Part shown: positions 17,905 through 24,628 of the stretch, piece after piece | How the letters are laid out: every line of letters begins with the position of its first letter | Numbering within the stretch: the stretch's first letter is position 1 | Assembly: GCF_005870085.1 (NCBI RefSeq) | Contig: NZ_SZNM01000008.1 | Span: forward strand, 62,001 to 126,000 | DNA from: Aquibacillus sediminis | GTDB taxonomy: Bacteria > Bacillota > Bacilli > Bacillales > Amphibacillaceae | Length of the DNA stretch: 64,000 nt | Direction: 5' to 3' | Made by a program: the position numbers and the translations under genes | Notes under the pieces: model-generated | Databases searched by the model: none | What the model saw: the letters and a program-made list of their open reading frames with translations, nothing else | Told to the model about the DNA's origin: nothing

Positions 17905-18578
17905 TGTAGCAGTTGCTGTATTATGTGCAGTAACTTTTATAATAGTTTTTTTATTTGAGTACTTTTTCTTTAGATAATGAGCATTTAGTACTTTTCATAC
18001 ATCATCCAGCGCTTTTTCCAAAGATCCTGCGTGATAACGGCTTTTTCATACATCATCCAGCGCTTTTTCCAAAGATCCTGCGTGATAACGGCTTTTTCAT
18101 ACATCATCCAGCGCTTTTTCCAAAGATCCTGCGTGATAACGGCTTTTTCATACATCATCCAGCGCTTTTTCCAAAGATCCTGCGTGATAACGGCTTTTTC
18201 ATACATCATCTAGCGCTTTTTCCAAAGATCCTGCGTATTTACGGCTTTTTCATACATCATCCAGCGCTTTTTCCAAAGATCCTGCGTGATAACGGCTTTT
18301 TCATACATCATCCAGTGCTTTTTCTCAAGATCCTGCGTGATAACGGCTTTTTCATACATCATCCAGCGCTTTTTCCAAAGATCCTGCGTATTTACGGCTT
18401 TTTCATACATCATCCAGCGCTTTTTCCAAAGATCCTGCGTGATAACGGCTTTTTCATACATCATCTAGCGCTTTTTCCAAAGATCCTGCGTGATGCGCTT
18501 TTTCCTTTGATTCCGGTTTGGAAAATCACTGTACTTCACTAGTTTAATTTGTTGCGCATAATACAACTTATGTGACGG
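17905..18578. repeat. Modular hairpin-bounded element, copy ET (carries the tandem array)
   Basis: The left end 17915-17934 is identical over 20 bases to the left end of copy E2 (30102-30121). The right end is an inverted hairpin copy, GCGCATAA...TTATGTGA (18554-18575). Instead of units A and B, the interior is the 51-bp tandem array. It fills the gap between the DUF2512 and UspA genes. No gene is seen inside. Confidence 0.65.
17996..18505. repeat. 51-bp tandem repeat array, ten units
   Basis: Ten head-to-tail units start every 51 bases from 17996 to 18455 (first bases CATACATCAT). Most are identical. Variants include GTATTTACG for GTGATAACG in two units, CTAG for CCAG in two units, and one unit with two more changes. 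The last unit breaks off at 18494. Because 51 is divisible by 3, both strands show spurious repetitive reading frames; none has a ribosome site. Confidence 0.95.
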
Positions 18579-18706
18579 AAAAAAATCTTCTAGCAGGAGA
18601 AGTGATTGAAAAAATTGGCGAGATTGTGAAGATTGAAATGCCCTCTATGGAATCGCTTTAATATTTGTTATAATTGAGCAAATAGCTATTGTTAGGAGAC
18701 AAGTAT

Positions 18707-19126
18707 ATGTTTAACAAAATCTTGTTAGCTTCGGATGGATCAGAACATGCAATGCGAGCAACGGAAAAAGCGATTACATTAGCCGATAAGAATTTGAACG
18801 CAATCATTACAATTCTTTATGTTGTAAATATGAACAAATCCAAAAACGATGTTTTACATAGCTGGAATTCAGCAGATCTCGATCGAAGTCGAAGAGAAGA
18901 ATTAGCCTTAACAGAACAAAAAATCAAACACGCACATATAAAATATGAAATGGAAATATTACATGGAGAACCAGGGCCTACTATTGTTAATTACATTAAT
19001 GAAAATGAAGTAGACATTTGTGTGATCGGTAGTAGGGGATTAAATTCGTTACAAGAGATGGTTTTAGGCAGTGTGAGTCATAAGGTAGCAAAAAGAGCAA
19101 ATTGTCCAGTGATGATTGTAAAATAG
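18707..19126 (+). CDS. Universal stress protein, UspA family
   Basis: A 139-residue cytosolic Usp domain with the N-terminal LLASDGSEHA strand-loop and the ATP-binding block GSRGLNSLQEMVLGSVSHKV (G-2x-G-9x-G-S pattern), so an ATP-binding dimer is expected. The ATG at 18707 follows AGGAGAC; the TTG at 18689 is rejected. Its physiological partner is unknown. A strong terminator follows. Confidence 0.92.
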   Translation: MFNKILLASDGSEHAMRATEKAITLADKNLNAIITILYVVNMNKSKNDVLHSWNSADLDRSRREELALTEQKIKHAHIKYEMEILHGEPGPTIVNYINENEVDICVIGSRGLNSLQEMVLGSVSHKVAKRANCPVMIVK

Positions 19127-19130
19127 TAAT

Positions 19131-19190
19131 AAGGGCTGTCCCATTAGTGCTCTCCAAATATTGGAGTGTCACATTGGGACAGCCTTTTTT
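19131..19190 (+). terminator. Terminator of the UspA gene
   Basis: Long hairpin with outer arms GGCTGTCCCA/TGGGACAGCC, an inner CTCCAA/TTGGAG stem, and a T6 run. Confidence 0.92.
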
Positions 19191-19219
19191 ACTATGTCGT
19201 TGCTTTTTAGCTTATTTCT

Positions 19220-19426
19220 TTATTGATTTTTATATTGTGGTTCTTGCGTCTCAATATATTGTAAACGAGCTCTTAAATTATCAAGGATTTGTTGTTGTTG
19301 GTTTCCTAAGTTTTGAAACATTTGTTTTGCAGCTTGATCTTGTGTTTCAAGAGCAAAGCTGTGAAGACTCGCTAAGGTACTTTCACAACTAGCAATAGCT
19401 TGTTGCATTTGTGTACCAACAGTCAT
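19220..19426 (-). CDS. DUF1657 small protein
   Basis: A 68-residue helical protein matching DUF1657 (MTVGTQMQQAIASCESTLASLH start, LNxQ-rich C-terminal helix). DUF1657 proteins often accompany spoVA-like and yetF-like spore membrane genes in Bacillus, but none is adjacent here. The ATG at 19426 follows AGGGGGTGA; the longer in-frame start at 19501 lacks a ribosome site. The function is unknown. Confidence 0.82.
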   Translation of the reverse strand: MTVGTQMQQAIASCESTLASLHSFALETQDQAAKQMFQNLGNQQQQILDNLRARLQYIETQEPQYKNQ

Positions 19427-19531
19427 AAATTCACCCCCTTGAAGCATCCTATCTTTACTATTTCCAGGGGAGGAGAAACTCATTATGATATTTGTGTTCA
19501 AATAAGTGGCACATTTAGTTAATCTTACCAG

Positions 19532-19987
19532 TTATTCAAACTCCTTTTTTCGTTGATGACTTTTACGAAATACGAAAAATTTCATTAAAAAGAAACTTGC
19601 TGATGATGACAGAAACATGGCAGTTCCTTTGGCAATGTTCTGGTTAATAAACATTGGTATTTGCATGAGGCTTTGTTTCGTCAGTAACTGTACCATTCCA
19701 ATAAAAACAAGATTACTGATTACTAATGCAATGATAGCTTGTATAATGAACAAAATCATTTCTTTTGCTCCTGAATTTGCTCGATGGCTAAAGGTATATT
19801 TTTTATTCCATATGTAACTATTTACAATTGCTAAAGTATAGGCAATCGTATTAAAAACAAACAATAAATTTGATTGAGTTGTTGGCCAGATGAATAACAA
19901 GATATTTAAAGATACAATGTCGACGATGGCATTCGTGACACCAATAAAGCCAAATTGTAATACTTGTACTTTAACTTTTTTTGCCAT
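19532..19987 (-). CDS. GtrA-family membrane protein
   Basis: A 151-residue protein with four membrane segments and the GtrA/DPMS-like pattern (FGFIGVTNAIVDIVSLN near the start, NSYIWNKKYTF in the middle, KFFVFRK at the end). Such proteins are thought to flip lipid-linked sugars or assist cell-envelope glycosylation. No glycosyltransferase is adjacent, so the partner is unknown. AAGGAG precedes the ATG. Confidence 0.85.
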   Translation of the reverse strand: MAKKVKVQVLQFGFIGVTNAIVDIVSLNILLFIWPTTQSNLLFVFNTIAYTLAIVNSYIWNKKYTFSHRANSGAKEMILFIIQAIIALVISNLVFIGMVQLLTKQSLMQIPMFINQNIAKGTAMFLSSSASFFLMKFFVFRKSHQRKKEFE

Positions 19988-20133
19988 GCTTGCTCCTTTT
20001 TACACTGTTGTTGGTAATTTTTAACTTTTAAAACTAAAAAACTGTATAAGTTAGTTTAAACTAATTTAAATTAAGGATACATATTAAACTATACATATTC
20101 AAATTGTTTGTTGTGTGTTTTCGGAATCAAAAA

Positions 20134-20197
20134 AATGAGGGAGCAAGCCACATCCTTTTGATGAAGGAGTAGTGACTTAGCATCACCTCATTTAAAA
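20134..20197 (-). terminator. Probable terminator after zur
   Basis: Outer arms AATGAGG/CCTCATT (20134-20140 and 20186-20192) with a seven-T run on the minus strand. The long inner region pairs only partly. Confidence 0.6.
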
Positions 20198-20235
20198 ATT
20201 ACCTATGCATTGTATTGGACGAATAGTAACTCTCT

Positions 20236-20643
20236 TTATTGACATTGTGGACATAGTCCGTATATTTCAAATTTATGATCTTCAACCTCAAATTGATGAA
20301 GTTCTGATTGAATCGAATCCATTGGACAAGTAAGAATCTCCTTTGTTAATCCACAATCTTTACAAATAAAGTGATGATGATGGTGGTGATCACATTTCAT
20401 TCGAAAATGTTTTTCTCCGTTTAATTCAGTTGATTCCAGTATACCAATCTCGTGAAATAAATGTAGGTTTCGATAAATTGTGTCAAAACTGATGCCATCA
20501 TAGTTCGGTTCCATAAATTGTAATAAATCTTTAGCGGTTCGATAGCGATCTTCAGAAGAGAAAAAGGCAAGGATATCTTCGCGCTTATCAGTATATTTGT
20601 AGCCATTTTTCTTTAAGGTCTTCAATGCTTCTTGAACGTTCAT
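20236..20643 (-). CDS. zur: Zinc uptake regulator Zur (Fur family)
   Basis: A 135-residue Fur-family repressor: winged-helix domain with the recognition region SFDTIYRNLHLF, a His-rich hinge with six consecutive His, and two structural CxxC pairs (CKDC and CPQC). Placement as the last gene of a znuA-znuC-znuB operon identifies it as Zur rather than Fur or PerR. With Zn it would repress the operon through the box at 23447. The ATG overlaps the znuB stop by four bases (ATGA). Confidence 0.92.
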   Translation of the reverse strand: MNVQEALKTLKKNGYKYTDKREDILAFFSSEDRYRTAKDLLQFMEPNYDGISFDTIYRNLHLFHEIGILESTELNGEKHFRMKCDHHHHHHFICKDCGLTKEILTCPMDSIQSELHQFEVEDHKFEIYGLCPQCQ

Positions 20644-21494
20644 TCCATCGCCTTCTTTCTAGATAGATTGAATGCTATTCTCTTATAAGCAATCGCTAAT
20701 AATAAAATAATGATTGATGTCACAACAATTGTTCCACCTGGTGGAATTTCAAAATAATAACCTGTTATTAACCCTATGATAACAGAAATTTCGCCAAAAA
20801 TAATGGAAAAAACAATAGTCTGCTTAAATCCTTTCGCGATGCGAATACTGGCAGCAACTGGTAATGTCATCAATGCTGATACAAGTAATACACCGACAAT
20901 TCGAATCGATGCTGCAATTACTAAAGCAGTCATGATCATAAACAGAAAGTGAATTCTTTTGGCATGTATACCAGAAACAACCGCATGTTCTTCATCAAAC
21001 GAAAGCATAAACAACTCTTTGTAGAAAAGCATTATAATTGTAACAACAACGATTGCAATGATTAAGATCATCCATAAGTCATCACGACTAACAGCAGAAA
21101 CCGAGCCAAATAAATAATTATATAAGTCTGTATTAAAGCCATCTGCTAATGAAATAAAAATAACACTTAAACCAACCCCACCCGATAATATAATCGGAAT
21201 GGCTAGCTCTTGATACGCTTTATAAACAGAGCGGAGTTTTTCGACAAAAACAGATCCGATTACAGAAAAAAACATCCCACTATAAAAAGGAGTAATAAAT
21301 GCTAATCCAAATTTCTTTTCGACTAATAAACCGAAAGCAATTCCTGCAAGTGTTACGTGTGATAATGCATCCGCAATGATCGATAGGCGTCTAACCACAA
21401 TGAATGTACCAAGCAAGGGAGCAATTAAGCCAATTAGTAGTCCTGTGTAAAATGTGTTTCGTAAAAACTCGTATTCAAAAAAATTGGCAAACAT
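20640..21494 (-). CDS. znuB: Zinc ABC transporter permease
   Basis: A 284-residue ABC-3 family permease with about eight membrane segments and the family motif around ALSHVTLAGIAFG. It forms the Zn2+ channel with the ATPase upstream. The ATG at 21494 is six bases after GGGGAGG; the TTG at 21509 overlaps that site. It lies 15 bases after znuC and is coupled to zur. Confidence 0.92.
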   Translation of the reverse strand: MFANFFEYEFLRNTFYTGLLIGLIAPLLGTFIVVRRLSIIADALSHVTLAGIAFGLLVEKKFGLAFITPFYSGMFFSVIGSVFVEKLRSVYKAYQELAIPIILSGGVGLSVIFISLADGFNTDLYNYLFGSVSAVSRDDLWMILIIAIVVVTIIMLFYKELFMLSFDEEHAVVSGIHAKRIHFLFMIMTALVIAASIRIVGVLLVSALMTLPVAASIRIAKGFKQTIVFSIIFGEISVIIGLITGYYFEIPPGGTIVVTSIIILLLAIAYKRIAFNLSRKKAME

Positions 21495-21509
21495 GATGCG
21501 CCTCCCCAA

Positions 21510-22265
21510 TCAATGATTATGTGTCACCAAATTTACGGGGTGTCCATAAAAGTGTGACAAATCGTGTTCCGATAAATTTGTGAAAACAGATGGATCTCCA
21601 TGAAAGTGTAATGTTTTGTTTAAACAGACTATGTCTGTCGCATGGTGGGTCATCGTTCCTGTATCATGAGTTACTAATAATAATGTAATGTTTTGGTTTT
21701 CGTTTAAGTGATGGAGTAACTCATAAAACTTCTGTACGTTTTCTGTATCGACGCCTACTGTTGGTTCATCCAATATGAGTAATTCTGGATCACTAACTAA
21801 CGAGCGAGCAATAAAAATACGCTGTTGTTGTCCACCAGACAAATCCCCAATATTTTCATAAATATAATCTTGCATCCCAACTTGTTTAATCGCATCCATA
21901 ATCTTTTGTTTATGTTTATGTTTAAAGAACTTCATATAACCAATCTTCGAAGTTAGACCCATCGAAACAACTTCATATACTGTTGCTGGAAACCCTCGGT
22001 TAAATGTATTTGCTTTTTGGGATACAAAACCAATCTTGTTCCATTGGTTAAATTTGTTCAATGGACTCCCAAATAATTGAATCGTTCCTTGTTGAGGTTT
22101 TAAAATACCAAGTAACAACTTAATTAATGTTGTTTTACCACCACCATTGGGTCCAACTAGACCAATAAAAGCACCACGTTGAATCTCAAAATCAACATGG
22201 CTTAAAACTTGTTTATTTTCATATGCATAACTAACATTTTCCATTTTTACTAATGACTCTGCCAT
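21510..22265 (-). CDS. znuC: Zinc ABC transporter ATP-binding protein
   Basis: A 251-residue ABC ATPase with Walker A GPNGGGKTT (38-46), signature LSGGQQQR, Walker B LLILDEPTVGVD and switch His in VTHDTG. It drives Zn2+ import with ZnuA and ZnuB. The start at 22265 is set by AGGAGGTG six bases upstream; the longer frame to 22328 would run through the intercistronic hairpin. Confidence 0.93.
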   Translation of the reverse strand: MAESLVKMENVSYAYENKQVLSHVDFEIQRGAFIGLVGPNGGGKTTLIKLLLGILKPQQGTIQLFGSPLNKFNQWNKIGFVSQKANTFNRGFPATVYEVVSMGLTSKIGYMKFFKHKHKQKIMDAIKQVGMQDYIYENIGDLSGGQQQRIFIARSLVSDPELLILDEPTVGVDTENVQKFYELLHHLNENQNITLLLVTHDTGTMTHHATDIVCLNKTLHFHGDPSVFTNLSEHDLSHFYGHPVNLVTHNH

Positions 22266-22291
22266 CGTAACACCTCCTGCATTGGGACAGA

Positions 22292-22337
22292 GGGACAGGT
22301 TTGTTGTCCCATTTTGGAAGAACAACAAACCTGTCCC
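22292..22337 (-). other. Intercistronic hairpin between znuA and znuC
   Basis: A perfect 16-bp stem (22292-22307 with 22322-22337, 14-base loop) begins at the base after the znuA stop. No T run follows in the direction of transcription, so it is more likely an mRNA-stability or processing element than a full terminator. It could also be a small dispersed repeat. Confidence 0.75.
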
Positions 22338-23411
22338 TTATTTTGTTGCTTGATCAATTGTTTCTATATTGTGCTCCATTAATGTAAGAAAATCTTCATT
22401 GTTTTCAATGTCATCTTCCGTTCGTACTGCTAAATTATGGAGTATCAATGTTGTTGCACCGATTTCTTCTTGAATTCGTTTTGATACGGTTTCGGATACG
22501 TTTTGTTCAAAAATCATATATTGCAAATCATACTGTTCTGCTTGTTCAATGATGTTGATTAAATCTTTTTGTGATGGTACACTGTTTGAAGACAATCCAT
22601 TGACAGAAATTTGTTCGATACCATAACGCTGTTCCCAATAGCCATAAGCAGCATGTGATACAAGAATTTTATTTTGTTGTTTGTCACGTAATGTTTTAGT
22701 GAATTGCTCATCAAGCTTGAGAAGATCTGATTCTAATGTAGCATAGTTTTCTTCAAAAATTTCTGCTTGATCGGGAACCAATTCAATTAATTCGTCTTTG
22801 ATAATGTGTGCCATGTCGATTGCACGAATTGGATCTAACCAAATGTGTGGATCATGATCTCCATGGTCATGTCCATCATGCTCATCAATTTCATTACCGT
22901 GCTCATCGGTTTCGTGATCATGCACATCAGTTTCATGGTCATGCTCTTCCTCATGGCTCTGATCATTATGTTCTTCCTCAACATCTTCATGATCGATTTC
23001 TATTTCACTAAATAAATGTTCGTTTGTACCTAGTTCAATTAATTTAACCTCTTCCCCATTTAACGCATCTGCGGCTGTTTCGGCTATTGCCTCCAAATTT
23101 CCACCAAGATAAATAAACGCATTTGCTTCTGCAATGTTCGTCATCATTTTAGAGGTAGGTTCATAGGAATGCGCATCAACACCAGGGGGATAGACAGATG
23201 TTACTTGTACCTCTTCGCCACCGATACGTTCTACCATATACTCAATCGGATAGATCGTTGTATAAATCGTGGTTACATCTTCTGTCGTCTCCGGAAGTTG
23301 TGACTCTTCCTCCTGTGAAGTAGTGGTATCTGTTGTTTCCCCACAAGCAGTTATGATTATAAGAAAACTAGACAATAAAAGTGCTAGAAAAATAGATTTT
23401 CTATTTATCAT
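22338..23411 (-). CDS. znuA: Zinc-binding lipoprotein of the Zn ABC transporter
   Basis: A 357-residue cluster A-I metal-binding lipoprotein. The lipobox Cys is Cys23 (IITACG). A long His/Asp/Glu-rich loop spans about residues 141-189, ending at the ligand region DPHIWLDP. The central long helix and C-terminal lobe with VSHAAYGYW are typical of ZnuA/AdcA. The ATG at 23411 has GGAG at acceptable distance; earlier in-frame codons lack a ribosome site. It is the first gene of znuA-znuC-znuB-zur behind a Zur box. Confidence 0.93.
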   Translation of the reverse strand: MINRKSIFLALLLSSFLIIITACGETTDTTTSQEEESQLPETTEDVTTIYTTIYPIEYMVERIGGEEVQVTSVYPPGVDAHSYEPTSKMMTNIAEANAFIYLGGNLEAIAETAADALNGEEVKLIELGTNEHLFSEIEIDHEDVEEEHNDQSHEEEHDHETDVHDHETDEHGNEIDEHDGHDHGDHDPHIWLDPIRAIDMAHIIKDELIELVPDQAEIFEENYATLESDLLKLDEQFTKTLRDKQQNKILVSHAAYGYWEQRYGIEQISVNGLSSNSVPSQKDLINIIEQAEQYDLQYMIFEQNVSETVSKRIQEEIGATTLILHNLAVRTEDDIENNEDFLTLMEHNIETIDQATK

Positions 23412-23446
23412 TTTTTTCAACTCCATTCTTAATAACAAAAATCATT

Positions 23447-23467
23447 GTATCGTAATGATTCTGATTT
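23447..23467 (-). promoter_or_regulatory. Zur box
   Basis: The minus-strand 21-mer starts AAATCAGAATC and ends ATTACGATAC. It matches the Bacillus Zur consensus (AAATCGTAAT-N-ATTACGATTT) at about 16 of 20 defined positions and lies about 36 bases upstream of the znuA start. The remaining gap 23468-23690 shows no gene. Confidence 0.8.
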
Positions 23468-23691
23468 GTAAATAGGAATGATTTCGTTTTATGATATGAA
23501 ATTAGAAATGCATATATGATAGGTATTTAACTTCACGACGATCTAGGAGTTAAATTGCAGGAGATTTCAGCATAGTAATGAAGAAAGTTGCTATGGTTAC
23601 TTTTTATACAATTATAGTGACGTAAGGGTTAAAGAGATATGGAACAAGAGGAACTTGTGTTGTAAAGGTTTTCCGATGGCTGTTTTTTTGT

Positions 23692-23752
23692 AAAAACTCC
23701 AAACTAAGCCAAGTTCTAATTTTAGAATTTTGCAGCCTAGTTCGGAGTTTAA
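23692..23752 (-). terminator. Terminator of the CotF-like genes
   Basis: Arms AAACTCC-AACTA and TAGTT-GGAGTTT with an inner TTCTAA/TTAGAA stem. Minus-strand T run follows. Confidence 0.8.
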
Positions 23753-23781
23753 TTGGAAGAACCAACTTCTGGTTCAGTATC

Positions 23782-24111
23782 TTAATGTAAAGGAAATTGA
23801 TTAGTATAGCCACTGAATTGTTGATGTGCTTGCTGCAATTTCTGTTGATCAGCAGCTTCTAAAGAGTACCAACCATTCTTAAACATTAAGTTATACAGAT
23901 TACGTTGACACTCTTGTGTTTCATTAAAAATGGTATTTAAATCTTGGTAAATTGCTTGGTTACTTGCTTCATTTAAAGCTGTAGAATAGGAGTCTGTCAT
24001 ATACTTTTCTGTCGTAAGCATATCATTGGCAAAATCACGATCATTCATTTGTGGCGTTTTAGGAACTTGAGTTTCAGGGTTCTGAATTTTATTATTTTGT
24101 TGTTGTGGCAT
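23782..24111 (-). CDS. CotF-family spore coat protein
   Basis: A 109-residue protein with a Gln/Asn/Pro-rich N-terminus followed by the CotF helical domain (DRDFANDMLTTEKYMTDSYSTALNEASN, then FNETQECQRNLYNLMFKNGWYSLE). It is expected in the spore coat. AAGGAG precedes the ATG. It is the second gene of a two-gene unit with the protein upstream; the two together resemble the N- and C-terminal halves of CotF. Confidence 0.88.
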   Translation of the reverse strand: MPQQQNNKIQNPETQVPKTPQMNDRDFANDMLTTEKYMTDSYSTALNEASNQAIYQDLNTIFNETQECQRNLYNLMFKNGWYSLEAADQQKLQQAHQQFSGYTNQFPLH

Positions 24112-24126
24112 GCTAATACTCCTTTC

Positions 24127-24396
24127 TTATTGCATCATTTGTGATTGTTGATTGTTATTGAGATGTTGCAAAATCATATTGTAATGTTTTTGATGCATTT
24201 GGCAAGCTTGTTCCAAAGCATTTTTTACTTCTGGTATTGTGCATTGTTGGGCGAAGAAGTGCGCTTTTTTCGTTGCATTTAAATTCCAAGAAAGCATGTC
24301 TGTTAGATACAATAAATCTTTGGAACTTACTTGATTGGGTGGTTGTGGCATCGGCTGTGCTTGATTCTGCCCCATAGGTTGGTTTTGTTGTTGCAT
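24127..24396 (-). CDS. CotF-like spore protein, YusN type
   Basis: An 89-residue Gln/Met-rich protein with the helix KDLLYLTDMLSWNLNATKKA and a second helix ending LQHLNN, a ferritin-like half resembling B. subtilis YusN. Position next to fadN matches the yusN-yusL neighbourhood of B. subtilis. AGGAGG lies upstream of the ATG. The coat role is inferred from family and partner. Confidence 0.8.
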   Translation of the reverse strand: MQQQNQPMGQNQAQPMPQPPNQVSSKDLLYLTDMLSWNLNATKKAHFFAQQCTIPEVKNALEQACQMHQKHYNMILQHLNNNQQSQMMQ

Positions 24397-24516
24397 GTTA
24401 GCTTCCTCCTTTTTTTCAAATTCGTTTATACATTTCCCTAATTAATAAATCATATGCTAGCATAAAGGGAGTCAAACAGGCGGGAGGAAAAATTATAGTG
24501 AAATACATAATAAATA

Positions 24517-24545
24517 TTGCGAAAAATCAGAAATTATTTTATAGT
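24517..24545 (+). promoter_or_regulatory. SigA promoter of the fad operon
   Basis: TTGCGA (24517-24522), 17-base spacer, TATAGT (24540-24545). Confidence 0.65.
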
Positions 24546-24589
24546 TAAATTAGTGAGATCAGACATCTTTCTTTTTTTAGTCGATAAAA

Positions 24590-24607
24590 TGAATGATTAT
24601 TCATTCA
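24590..24607 (+). promoter_or_regulatory. FadR operator
   Basis: Perfect palindrome TGAATGATTATTCATTCA, matching the Bacillus FadR (YsiA) box. It lies about 38 bases downstream of the predicted start, so FadR would act as a roadblock until long-chain acyl-CoA releases it. Confidence 0.9.
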
Positions 24608-24628
24608 ACACTGATTGGGGGAAATGGG

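Noticed and set aside
17996-18505. CRISPR array
   Set aside because: Units are contiguous 51-bp repeats without unique spacers, and no cas genes are nearby.
17955-18542. 195-residue repetitive reading frame in the 51-bp array
   Set aside because: It exists because 51 is divisible by 3; the other frames and strand are also nearly open, there is no ribosome site, and the minus-strand frame has TAG stops in two units.
24593-24628. Longer fadN start at 24593
   Set aside because: The codon lies inside the FadR operator with no ribosome site; the ATG at 24629 gives the normal dehydrogenase N-terminus.
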